Assembly (NCBI RefSeq): GCF_009177095.1
Contig: NZ_AP021861.1
Location: 1,842,501-1,906,500, forward strand
DNA length: 64,000 nt
From: Lacipirellula parvula
GTDB lineage: Bacteria; Planctomycetota; Planctomycetia; Pirellulales; Lacipirellulaceae
Reading direction: 5' to 3'
Position 1 is the first letter of the stretch. Every line of letters begins with the position of its first letter. This document shows, one piece after another, positions 16,831 through 26,400 of this stretch. A program made the position numbers and the translations under genes. The notes below the pieces were generated by a model. The model did not search any database, was not told the DNA's origin, and was given only the letters and a program-made list of their open reading frames with translations.

Positions 16831-17666
16831 TTTTGGCACTTCGGGCAGTAGAAGGTGGAGCGTTGGGCTTGGACGATCCGCTCGATCGCGACGCTCACGC
16901 AGCGGGGGCAGGGATCGCCGGCCTTCGCGTAGACGCGGTGTTCGTTCTGGTAGCCGCCTGATTGGCTGAGGGCGTTGCGGTAGGTGCCGTCGCTGAGGGT
17001 GGAGCCTTCGTAGCGGATCGCCGTTTCCAGCACTTCCAGCGCCGCCGCGGCGATTGCTTCCCACTGCTTCGATTTCAGCGAGCGGCAGGTTCGCTCGGGC
17101 CCAATGCCAGCGAGGTGCAGAATCTCCGATGCGTACAAGTTGCCGATGCCGGCGACCGCTCGCTGATCGAGCATCGCGACCTTCACCGCCCGCTGCGAGG
17201 CGCCAAGCCGCTCGCGATAGAGTTCGGCCGTCATCACCAGGGCGTCGGGGCCGAGCGTGTCGAGGCCGTAGGCGGCTTCGTATTCGTCCGGGCTGAGGAG
17301 CCGAATTAGGCCAAGGCCGCGGCGATCCCAGTAGGTGAGTTGCTTCGCCGCGCCGCGCTTGCCCCGCAGGTGGAAGCGGACGCGGTTGTAAATCGGATCG
17401 GGCGGCTCGTCGAGCAGAAGTAGGCCGGTCATTCGCGGTTCGAAGATGATCGCATCGCCGCGGTCGAGCCAGAGGACGACCCGCTTGCCGGCGCGGCCGG
17501 TCCGCTCGACGCGGGCGCCTTCGACGCGGCGGCGGAACGGAGCGAGCCCCGGCGTGACAGAGATCGGCTTGCGCGGGCACGGAAGGAGTTCGAACCGCTC
17601 GATCGTCGTCCCGACGATCGGCTCGACGCCGCGACGCATCGTTTCAACTTCAGGAAGTTCGGGCAT
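16827..17666 (-). CDS. mutM: Formamidopyrimidine-DNA glycosylase MutM/Fpg
   Basis: A 279-residue base-excision repair enzyme that removes 8-oxoguanine and formamidopyrimidines and nicks the abasic site. The N-terminus PELPEVET supplies catalytic Pro2 and Glu3; Lys61 sits in GRAGKRVVLWL; the helix-two-turn-helix region has GIGNLYASEILHLAGI; the C-terminal zinc finger is complete (C253, C256, C274, C277). Normal length. A REP hairpin lies 6 nt upstream of the start and there is no visible Shine-Dalgarno; the stop codon is inside another REP. Confidence 0.96.
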   Translation of the reverse strand: MPELPEVETMRRGVEPIVGTTIERFELLPCPRKPISVTPGLAPFRRRVEGARVERTGRAGKRVVLWLDRGDAIIFEPRMTGLLLLDEPPDPIYNRVRFHLRGKRGAAKQLTYWDRRGLGLIRLLSPDEYEAAYGLDTLGPDALVMTAELYRERLGASQRAVKVAMLDQRAVAGIGNLYASEILHLAGIGPERTCRSLKSKQWEAIAAAALEVLETAIRYEGSTLSDGTYRNALSQSGGYQNEHRVYAKAGDPCPRCVSVAIERIVQAQRSTFYCPKCQK

Positions 17667-17672
17667 TGGTCA

Positions 17673-17899
17673 GTAGCCGCGGGTCAACGACCCGCCGGAG
17701 CAGTGATAAAAGCGGCCAGTTGCTGAAATACTTACCACGAAGGCACGACGAGCACAAAGGAACGCGAAGAAGAGCAAGCCGTTGTGCTCAACTCACTATC
17801 TTTTCGAATTCAGAATTCCTTCGTGCGTCTTTGTGTTCGTCGTGTCTTTGTGGTGAGCGTTATGGAGAGACGCTCCGGCCGGTCGTTGACCGGCGGCTG
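17673..17899. repeat. Composite repeat: REP, long palindrome, inverted REP (227 bp)
   Basis: The left REP is 17673-17701 with stem CGGGTC/GACCCG, the palindrome about 17731-17860 (arms TTACCACGAAGGCACG and GTCTTTGTGGTGAG), and the right REP 17871-17899 with stem CCGGTC/GACCGG. It lies between the mutM start and the terminator of the DUF1559 gene. Confidence 0.92.
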
Positions 17900-17922
17900 A
17901 GCGCAACAACCGGGGGGCGCAT

Positions 17923-17960
17923 AAAAAACGCCGCGGAGAGGAACGGGCCTCTCCGCGGCG
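17923..17960 (-). terminator. Intrinsic terminator of the DUF1559 gene
   Basis: A perfect 13-bp stem (17929-17941 with 17948-17960) with a 6-base loop. On the minus strand it is followed directly by six T (complement of 17923-17928). It stands about 60 nt after the stop codon of the pilin-like gene. This is the clearest Rho-independent terminator in the window. Confidence 0.92.
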
Positions 17961-18017
17961 ATCGTCGACTAACTCTTACTACCCCATCAGCACCAAGGCT
18001 GACGGTCGAAGCTGGCC

Positions 18018-19337
18018 TTATTCAGGCAACACTTCGCCGCCGGCACGGGTGATCTGAGCGAGGTAGGCATTGCGATCGGAATTCGCTTGGATGGCCTTAC
18101 CATGGCCATCGCAGAAGCCGTGCAACACGATGTCGCCCGAGTGAGCGCTCGAGGGACCGAACATCCGTGAGTTCGGACCATGCGTCCACGGGGTTTGGTA
18201 GTAGAACGCCGACGTGCCGGCGACCTCCGGACCCGTCTTGGCGTCCTTGCTGTTGCCATTCTCGGCGGTGCCGCCGACCTTCTTGGCGTTTTGGCCGATG
18301 TTCAGAGCCGTTTGGCCGGCCGTGTCTGCGGCCTTCCAACGGAGCATCAGCGGCTGGCCAGTCGTGGCAGTCGGCGAATCGGCGGCCGTCAGCTTCTGGA
18401 CCTTCTGGCCCGGGCCGCCGGGGTCGGCGCCGACGACGTACGACGAGAACCCGCTCACCCAGCTGGTGTAGTACTCTTCGCGCGATTCACCGAACATGAT
18501 CGTGTTCGACGTCCCGTCACGAATGCTGGCCATCGAGGCGCCGCCCACCTTGCTGTAGGGGGTGCGGTCGGCAGCCGTCGTCAGGCTGTAGAACGCGATG
18601 GCGCCGTTGCCGCCGAGTTGCTTCGGCTTGCCGGCGGTCGGGATCGTGTCGAACGGAATCGCCGCGCTGGTGGCGCCCACGTCGGCAGCGCCCGTGCCAG
18701 ATCCGTCGTTGTTCATGTGGGTCGAGGCGATGGCGACGTAGTTACCCACGGCGGCCTTCACGGCTCCCGTCGCACCGCCCGTAACCGATCCGGTGTAATA
18801 CGTATTCTTCGACTCGTCGGCCCCAGGGAAGCTCGGGCACTTGAATGCTTCGATCTGCTGTTGAATAGCATCGCGAAGTTGTGGGGCAGCGGCATTCGGG
18901 TTGACGACGCACGCGTTGGCCCCCATCGGACCAGCCAAGAACTTACCGGGCTGGGCGTTAATCTGAGCGTCGCGCATCCGGTTGTAGAGGGCTTGCTGTT
19001 CGTTGAACGGCAATATCTGCACCAACCAGCTGTAGCCGTCGCCGTTGTTGCTGAGCGTACCGCGACGATCGTTGGGAGCGGTAAACTGAGCCGCCGTTGC
19101 GGTGCCGGGCAGGAATGGCGACGTCGACACGACCGGGAACTTCTCCTTGTTCGTGTCGGCGAAGTTCAACACAGCCAGGCTGATTTGCTTGATGTTATTC
19201 AAGCAAGAATTGCGGCGAGCCGCTTCGCGCGCGGCCTGAACGGCCGGCAGCAGCAGGGCGACGAGCACGCCGATGATCGCGATGACCACCAGTAGCTCGA
19301 CGAGGGTAAAGCCTCGTACCTTTCTCTTTCTTTCCAT
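18018..19337 (-). CDS. DUF1559 protein with prepilin-type N-terminal cleavage signal
   Basis: A 439-residue protein. The basic leader KRKVRG is followed by the type IV prepilin motif [20 protein letters not shown]; a prepilin peptidase would cut before Phe10 and methylate it. The DUF1559 domain follows ([20 protein letters not shown]). The C-terminal region has an H-X9-DG-like element ([13 protein letters not shown], one residue longer than usual). These proteins form large paralogous families in planctomycetes and are thought to be pseudopilins or surface fibres. Translation is likely strong, given the perfect AAGGAGG upstream, and the gene has its own terminator. Confidence 0.93.
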   Translation of the reverse strand: MERKRKVRGFTLVELLVVIAIIGVLVALLLPAVQAAREAARRNSCLNNIKQISLAVLNFADTNKEKFPVVSTSPFLPGTATAAQFTAPNDRRGTLSNNGDGYSWLVQILPFNEQQALYNRMRDAQINAQPGKFLAGPMGANACVVNPNAAAPQLRDAIQQQIEAFKCPSFPGADESKNTYYTGSVTGGATGAVKAAVGNYVAIASTHMNNDGSGTGAADVGATSAAIPFDTIPTAGKPKQLGGNGAIAFYSLTTAADRTPYSKVGGASMASIRDGTSNTIMFGESREEYYTSWVSGFSSYVVGADPGGPGQKVQKLTAADSPTATTGQPLMLRWKAADTAGQTALNIGQNAKKVGGTAENGNSKDAKTGPEVAGTSAFYYQTPWTHGPNSRMFGPSSAHSGDIVLHGFCDGHGKAIQANSDRNAYLAQITRAGGEVLPE

Positions 19338-19344
19338 CGTGGTA

Positions 19345-19351
19345 CCTCCTT
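19345..19351 (-). promoter_or_regulatory. Strong Shine-Dalgarno of the DUF1559 gene
   Basis: AAGGAGG on the minus strand, 7 nt before the ATG. It is the strongest ribosome-binding site seen in the window, which fits an abundant structural protein. Confidence 0.9.
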
Positions 19352-19904
19352 CAAGGGAAAAATGGAAATGAAAAAAAGAAAACGACCGACGGGGGGATAA
19401 ATGGATTCCCGTCGGTATGAAAAACAGTCGAGGATCGCCCGCGACGCGCCGGGGGCGAAGAGGAGTTAGATGTCTCTGAAGCCGATAAGCCGGACCGGTT
19501 TTATGCGGGCCGATGGCTGAGAAAACGTCGCATGCCTCTTCACGCGCCGAGCACTCGCGATCGCTAACGTCGGAAAAGACGGTCGCAACGCTACTGCCCT
19601 AGCTGGAGCTTCCTGTACCGTAACAGTTTAGGCGAGTTTGGCCTGTGCTGTCAAATATCTGGCGGGGCGTCCTGCCTTGAATTTTGCTGCTTCCGTGCCG
19701 GAAAAACCCGCAATTGAAGATCGTGTGAAGGTCGGCCGGGCCGGCCTGCCTTCAAACTCAGTTGTGAGGGTTCAGTGGGCAGGGTTCAGGGTTCAGGGTT
19801 CACCTAGAAGACCGGGAGGCGACCTTTACTGGCCCCTAAACCCCGACCTTCGACTCCTCCTGCCACTCTTCTCGTCTCATCGGCTGACGGTGTACGATTC
19901 ACCC
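19352..19904. other. Divergent intergenic region upstream of DUF1559 and addB
   Basis: No gene supported. A hairpin (CCGACGGG 19386-19393 with CCCGTCGG 19408-19415) lies in the leader of the DUF1559 transcript. From 19765 to 19803 there are three to four tandem GGGTTCA-type units, the same units that form an inverted repeat at 41754-41878. The addB frame is open back to 19638, but that part reads through the repeats and is not coding-like. Confidence 0.6.
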
Positions 19905-22900
19905 ATGGAAATGGATGCCAGACTGGTCGTCGCAATTGGGTTGAGTGGGGAGCCGCAACGGGCGGTCCTGCTGCGCAAGTACCGGGAAATGTTGCGGTTA
20001 GGGAGACTTGGCGAGCGGCGGCGGACGCTGTGGATCGCCCCCAGCCAGGCCGTGGCTCGGGCGGTTCGCGAGGAACTAGCCCTGGGCGGTGCGGGGGCGA
20101 TTCTGGACCCCGGGGTGACCACCTTCGCCGGGTTTGCCGCCGGGGTGGTCCGCGACGGGGCTCGGCCGCTGCGGCCGATCTCGACCCTCCAGCGGCGTCG
20201 GTTGGTGCGACAGGTGATCGCCCAGGCTCAGGCTGAAGGGGCTCTCAAATACTTCGCCCCGGTCGGCGGCTCGTCGGGGCTGGTCAATCTGGTCGACGAG
20301 ACGATCGCCCGGCTGCGGCGACGGGATAAGCCGGCGAAGGATTTTGCCCGCCGGCAGAAACGGGGGACGCCCCGGCAGCGGGAACTCGCCGGGCTGTACG
20401 CCGCCTACGAGCAGTGGCTCGACGACCAGCGGCTGGTCGACGCCGAGGGGATGTTCCGGGCGGCCCGGGACCGGATGCTGGCGGAGCCGGCGGTGGCGAC
20501 GGGCATCGAACTCGCGGTCGTCGACGGGTTCACCGAGTTCACGGCGCCGCAGTTGATGATGCTGCAGTTGCTGTCGCAACGGGCGTCGCAGGTGGTGGTG
20601 ACGCTACCAGGCGAGGCGGGGGAGGGGGAGCGGCGCGATTTGTTTGCGCGGACGATCGCCACGCGGCAGGAGCTTGTTGAGGAACTGGGCGCCGCTCCGC
20701 TTTTCGACAACGAACAGTTAGCAACATACCTCGCCGCTACGGCCCCCGCTGCTCACAGCCTTCCCCCTTCCTCCTTCCGCCTTCAGCATTCTTCTGGTTG
20801 GCCCGCACTCGATCACCTCCGCCGCAATCTATTCCGCAGCTACCGTCAACTAGAGTCGCCGACGGACGACGCGCTTGCCACGCTCAACCGGTTCCACATC
20901 ATCGCGGCGAGCAGCGTACGGGCCGAGATCGAAGAAATCGCCCGCCGCGTGAAGTTGCTGCTCGTCGCGGGCGCGGCGCCGAGCGAGGTGATGGTGGCGT
21001 TCCGCTCGACGTACGACGTGGCCGATCGCGTGCGGCAGGCGTTCGACGATTTTGGCATTCCGTATTACCTCGATGCGTCGCGCAAGCTCAACGCGACGCC
21101 GCTCGTGCGGAGCTTGCTGAATGTGCTGCGACTCGTGCCGGAGGATTGGGCGTATCGGCGGCTGCTGCATGTGGTGGGGGATCGCTCGATCGGCTGGTGG
21201 GATGGTGACAAAGGAGAGAGTGGAAAGGGGAAAGGGGAGGGGGCTGACGGATCGGTGCGCGGGGGCGTCGAGTGGCTGGTACGGCAGGCGCAGTTGCCGA
21301 CGGGGCGCGAGGCACTGCTGGAACTGGTGGGCCAGGCGCCATCAGCAGAGCAAGCTGCGGTCGCCGAAACTGTCGTGCCGGTGAAGCAGAGCAAACGCAA
21401 GCCAGCGGCGAGTTCCAAAGCCGATGACCACTTGCCGTTGTTCGATGACGATCCGTTTGGCGACGAACCTGCGAGCAGCAGCGCTTCAGACGACGATCCC
21501 TTTGGCGACGACCTACCCGCGAAAGCGGCGCCGCCAACTTCGCGGCTGCTGCAAGAACTCGCGCTGCGTGGATTCGACAGCGCCGCGGCGGCCGAGCGGT
21601 TGCACGGGTTCGCGGCCGCTCTTAGTGATCTGCCCGGGCGAGCGACGATCGGCCGCTGGACCGAACTGCTCGAGGCGTTTATTCGCCGGCTCGGGTTGTT
21701 CGACGTCGACGATGGGGCAGAACGTAACCCGCGGCGCGAGTGGGCGATCCTCCTCGAAGGTCTGCAATCGGCGGCGCACGTCGATGCGTGGGCCGGCGAC
21801 GAGCCGACGAAGCTCAGCCTCGATGAGTTGATTGACCTCATCGCGACGACCGCCATCGAGTTACCGGCGCCTGAGCCGCGCGAAGCGACCGGTTGCGTGC
21901 AGGTGCTTGGCGCCGAGAGCTTACGCTTCCTGCGGCCGCGGCATCTCTTCCTCGGCGGGCTGAGTGAGCAAGCGTTTCCGGCAGGCCGCCAAAGCAACGC
22001 GGCCGACGAGGAAGCAACCGACGGCGCCGCGGCTGCTGAGCTATCGGCGGCCGCAAGCGACGAGATGCTGCTCTTCTTCCAGACGGTCACCGCGCCGACG
22101 GAGACGCTCACGCTCAGTTTCCCGGCGCTTGACGCGAAGGCACAACCGCTGCCGCCGAGCCCATTTCTCATGGAACTGCGGCGGGCGTTCGGCGGGCACG
22201 ACATTAAGACAACAACACAATCGCTTAGCTACGAGCACCAACATGGCGACGTGCCGTTGTCGCGAAGCGACGTGCGGCGGCATGCGGTTCTCGACGCGCA
22301 CGATTCCGCGCGGCACGACGCGAAGTTGCTCGCGGCACTCGTCCGTTCGCCGCAGCATGGCGGCGTGGGCGGTTCGATTCTCGAAGGCATCAACGCAGTT
22401 GCAGGCCGCGGTGATCGCAAGGTCTTCGGCGAGTTCGAAGGGATCTTCCTTTCGAACGACGCCCGCGCGCGGCTCGCGGCTTACTACGGCCCCGATTACA
22501 TCTGGAGCCCTAGCCGACTTGAGACATATGCAGCTTGCCCGTTTCGCTTCTTTGGCGAGCATCTGTTGAAGCTCGAGGCGTTGCCGGAACTTGCGCTCGA
22601 GAACGACCTTGCCCGTCGGGGCAGTCTGCTGCATGAGACGCTCGCGCGGCTGTACGCGGTGATCAACGAACTCGCGGACAAGGGCTCCGCGCCGTTGCCC
22701 GTAGAGGTGGCGGAGAACTTTCAGGTGATGCTCGACCGCGTTGTCGGCGAACGGCCGCGGCGGGGGCTTGATCGGGCGCTCGTCGAAATCGAACGCCGTC
22801 AGATCGCCGCGTGGGCCGAGCAGTTCGCCCGTCAGCATGGCGACTACTCGGTCGCCTGGCCACAGGTTGATAGCCCGCTGAAGGCAACGTACTTCGAAGC

Positions 22901-23498
22901 CCGCTTCGGGCCGAAGAACAAACGTAGCGAATCAACCGACGATGCGACGCTGTCGACCGACAAGCCGTTTGAGCTGAAGATCAAGGAGGAGCAGATTCGC
23001 TTCACCGGGCAGATCGACCGTATCGACGTCGGCCGCGTCGGCGGCGTTACCGTTTTCAATGTGATCGACTACAAAACGTCGGCGAAGCAGCGCGTCGACG
23101 AGGCGAAGATGCGAGCCGGCACGCAGTTGCAGTTGCCGCTCTACGCGATGGCGGTGGCCGAGTTGCTGCTGGCCGAGCAGGAAGCGGTGGGACTGTCGGC
23201 GGGGTACTGGAGCATTCGCGGCAAGGGATTCGGAGCTGGCTCGCGTTCAGGCGGGCCGCTGACGCTCGCCGAGGTGGAAAAGGGCGTGTTGCGTGAAGCG
23301 GCGCATTGGCCGGAACTGAAGGGGGCGCTCTTGCAACGCATCGGCGAGATTGTCGACGGCATCCGCCATGGGTGGTTCCCCGTGTACAACGAAGACAAAG
23401 ACTGCGGCACGTTTTGTCCGTTCAGCACCGGCTGCCGGATCGCGCACGTGCGGAGCCTCGAGAAACGGTGGATTCCACCGGTGGAGGTCGACGCATGA
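19905..23498 (+). CDS. addB: AddB-like helicase/nuclease subunit
   Basis: A 1197-residue subunit of an AddAB-type double-strand-break repair enzyme. The N-terminal part is UvrD-like without a good Walker A, as in AddB. The C-terminal nuclease is of the PD-(D/E)XK type (GQIDRID, then VIDYKTS near 1054). The Fe-S cluster cysteines are at about C878 (YAACPFRFF), C1167, C1171 and C1177 (CGTFCPFSTGC); the spacing is CX3C instead of the usual CX2C. A low-complexity acidic linker with repeated DDDPFGD occurs near 510-545. The start is set at ATG 19905 (EMDARLVVAIGLSG). It overlaps addA by ATGA. It binds and end-processes DNA together with AddA for RecA loading. Confidence 0.88.
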   Translation: MEMDARLVVAIGLSGEPQRAVLLRKYREMLRLGRLGERRRTLWIAPSQAVARAVREELALGGAGAILDPGVTTFAGFAAGVVRDGARPLRPISTLQRRRLVRQVIAQAQAEGALKYFAPVGGSSGLVNLVDETIARLRRRDKPAKDFARRQKRGTPRQRELAGLYAAYEQWLDDQRLVDAEGMFRAARDRMLAEPAVATGIELAVVDGFTEFTAPQLMMLQLLSQRASQVVVTLPGEAGEGERRDLFARTIATRQELVEELGAAPLFDNEQLATYLAATAPAAHSLPPSSFRLQHSSGWPALDHLRRNLFRSYRQLESPTDDALATLNRFHIIAASSVRAEIEEIARRVKLLLVAGAAPSEVMVAFRSTYDVADRVRQAFDDFGIPYYLDASRKLNATPLVRSLLNVLRLVPEDWAYRRLLHVVGDRSIGWWDGDKGESGKGKGEGADGSVRGGVEWLVRQAQLPTGREALLELVGQAPSAEQAAVAETVVPVKQSKRKPAASSKADDHLPLFDDDPFGDEPASSSASDDDPFGDDLPAKAAPPTSRLLQELALRGFDSAAAAERLHGFAAALSDLPGRATIGRWTELLEAFIRRLGLFDVDDGAERNPRREWAILLEGLQSAAHVDAWAGDEPTKLSLDELIDLIATTAIELPAPEPREATGCVQVLGAESLRFLRPRHLFLGGLSEQAFPAGRQSNAADEEATDGAAAAELSAAASDEMLLFFQTVTAPTETLTLSFPALDAKAQPLPPSPFLMELRRAFGGHDIKTTTQSLSYEHQHGDVPLSRSDVRRHAVLDAHDSARHDAKLLAALVRSPQHGGVGGSILEGINAVAGRGDRKVFGEFEGIFLSNDARARLAAYYGPDYIWSPSRLETYAACPFRFFGEHLLKLEALPELALENDLARRGSLLHETLARLYAVINELADKGSAPLPVEVAENFQVMLDRVVGERPRRGLDRALVEIERRQIAAWAEQFARQHGDYSVAWPQVDSPLKATYFEARFGPKNKRSESTDDATLSTDKPFELKIKEEQIRFTGQIDRIDVGRVGGVTVFNVIDYKTSAKQRVDEAKMRAGTQLQLPLYAMAVAELLLAEQEAVGLSAGYWSIRGKGFGAGSRSGGPLTLAEVEKGVLREAAHWPELKGALLQRIGEIVDGIRHGWFPVYNEDKDCGTFCPFSTGCRIAHVRSLEKRWIPPVEVDA

Positions 23499-26400
23499 GC
23501 AAGTCGACGGCCCCCGTTTCAAAACTCACCGACCAGCAGCGTGCGGCGCTCGACGCCCGCGACCGCTCCGTTTCGCTTTCCGCCGGCGCCGGCTGCGGCA
23601 AGACGTTCGTGCTGACGGAGCGTTTCCTCTCGCACGTCGATCCGACGCAAGTTGAGCGGGCGGAGCTGAATGAAATCGTTGCCATCACCTTCACCGACGC
23701 CGCAGCCCGCGAGATGCGCGAGCGGATTCGCAACCGTTGCTTCCAGCGGTTGCAGGCGGCGGGAACTGAAACCGAGTCAGCGGCGTGGCAACGCTTGATG
23801 CGGTCGATGGATAGCGCCCGCATTAGCACGATCCACTCGTTCTGCACGCAGCTGCTGCGGGCGCACGCGGTGGAAGCGGGGCTCGATCCGCAGTTCGAAG
23901 TTCTCGACGCCGCGACGGCGGAACTCGTGAAGCTCGAGACGGTCGACGATCGGCTGCGGGCTCTGCTGCTCGAACGGAACGAAAGCGTGCTCGATCTGGC
24001 GGCGAAGCGCGGCCTCGATCGCGTTCGCACCGAAGTAGCGGGACTGGCGGGGCCGCTTGCGATGCCGGCGATCGAACGCTGGCGCCACGCGACCGTCGAC
24101 GACGTCGTAGCCCGTTGGCAACAGTACCTGGCCGAAGAGGCGGCGCCGTCGGCGATTCCCGACCTGCTCGCCAGCGAAGAAGCCCACCGGTTGCGGTTGA
24201 TCGCGAACCCAACGCTCGCGGAGAGCGACAAGCTTTATCGGCATCTCGACGATCTCAATCGGGCGCTGCAGTTGGTTTCCTCGACGGACGACGCGGAGGG
24301 CGACGCCGCGATCGCGACGCGAACGCCATCTGTGCTCGAGGCGAATCTCATGCTCGACAACCTCCGCGACATGGCGATGGTGAAGGGGAAGTGCACCGTC
24401 AAAGATTGGCGCGACGCCGAGGATTTCGAAGAGTACAAAAAGGCGTGCGAGGTCTTCCGCAAACGAGTCGACAAAAGTCTGCTGAAAAAGAAGTTCGACG
24501 AAACGGCGGCCCGCGAGACAGCGGCGCAGGGGCTCTCGTTGCTGCGACTCGTTGGCGACGTGACCGAAACGCTCGAACGCTCGAAGTCGCGGCGCAACCA
24601 ATTGGAGTTCGACGACCTGCTCGCCCGCGCCCACCGCTTGCTCACCTCGCCGACGAACGCGGCGATTCGCAAGGAACTCGCCGGCAGCACGCAGCTGCTA
24701 ATGGTCGACGAGTTCCAGGACACCAACCCGCTGCAGGTTGAAATCATCCAGGCCTTCTGCGGCGACGATTGGCGCGAGCGGGGACTGTTCGCGGTCGGCG
24801 ATTTCAAGCAGTCGATTTATCGCTTCAACGGCGCCGAGCCGCAGGTCTCGCTCAACCTCCGCAACGAATTGCCGCCGCCGGGGCGGCTGTCGCTCACCAC
24901 GAACTTCCGCAGCCAGCCGGCCGTCACCAATTTCGTGAACGCGGTGTTCCACGGCGCGTTCGAGCAGTACGAACCGCTTGTCCCCAAGCGGGAGCAGGCG
25001 ACGCCCGTGCCGGCGGTCGAGTTTCTGTGGACGCCGGGCGAGAACAGCCTCGCCGATGAGGAGGGCGCCGCGGCAGACCATGCGGCCGAGACGCTCGGCA
25101 AGAAACCGAAGAAAGGCCGCAGAGCCGGCGCCGCGCGCGACGCCCGTGCGGTCGAAGCGGATTGGATCGCTCGCCGGCTCGTACAACTCCTCAACTCCGA
25201 CGAGCCGGTGGTCGTCGACATGATCAACAACGTCGCGACGCCGCGCAAACTAAAACCGGGCGACGTGGCGATCTTGCTCCGTACGCTTAGCGATGCCCAG
25301 GTGTACGAAGAGGCGCTGCGGGCCCACAACCTCAGCTACTACCTCGCCGGCGGCCATGCGTTTTACTCGCAACAAGAAATCTACGATGTGCTGAATCTGT
25401 TCCGCGCCGTGGCGAGCGAAGTCGACGAGATCGCACTCGCCGGCGCGTTGCGGAGTCCGCTTTTTTCGTTGACGGATGAAACACTCTACTGGCTCGTCGA
25501 GCGGCACAAGTCGCTCAACGGCGCCCTTGCCGCGGCCGAACGGCTGCCGGCGGAGCTTGAAGCTGGCGAGGCGGTGAAAGTCCGCCGGGCCGCGGCGACG
25601 ATCAACAAACTGCGACTCGAGAAAGATCGGCTGCTCGTCGCCGACCTGTTCGCGTTGGCGATGGAGCGGACCGGCTACGACGCCGTGCTGCTCACCGAGT
25701 TTCTCGGCCCGCGCAAGGCGGCGAACATCGAGAAGCTGATCGAGCAGGCCCGCACGCTCGACCGCAGTTCGCCCGGCGACCTGCCTGGGTTCATCACGCA
25801 GCTGTCGGAGTTCGTCTCCCGCGCGCCGAAAGAAGCGCTCGCGGCGACGCAATCCGAGGGGGGCGACGTCATCCGCATCATGACGATTCACTACTCGAAG
25901 GGGCTTGAGTTTCCGCTAGTGGTGCTCCCGGATCTCGATCGCCAACGCAACGCCGGCACAACGACGCCGGTGCTCGACGCGTCGCTCGGCCCGCTCGTGC
26001 CGTTGCCGTCGGACGAGCGCGAGGGGCTCATCGGCATGGATCTCTACCGCTATGCCGAGGGAGTGGAAGACCTCGCCGAGCGACGGCGGCTGCTGTACGT
26101 CGCCTGCACGCGGGCGGCCGACTACTTGCTCATCAGCAGCAACATCGACGATCCCGAGAATCCCAAACGCGATCTGCTGCAGCTGATCGATCAGCAAGTG
26201 AGCATCGTCGACGGTTCGCTGCGGCAGCCGCTGCCGCCAGGGTACGCGGCGCCGCAGATTCGTGTGACGGACGAACTGCCCGAAGTGGCCGAGGCGAAGG
26301 GAACGCAGTCGCGCGGTTCGAATCTCGACAAGTTGGTGGCAAGCGTCCGCCAACTCGCGACGAAGAGTAGCGGCGCGTTGCCGCGAGGCAGTGAACCGAT

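Noticed and set aside
10891-17899. CRISPR array
   Set aside because: The repeats are inverted pairs hundreds of bases apart with genes between them; there are no regularly spaced direct repeats or spacers.
19638-19904. N-terminal extension of AddB
   Set aside because: Reads through GGGTTCA-unit repeats and intergenic sequence; the family start fits ATG 19905.
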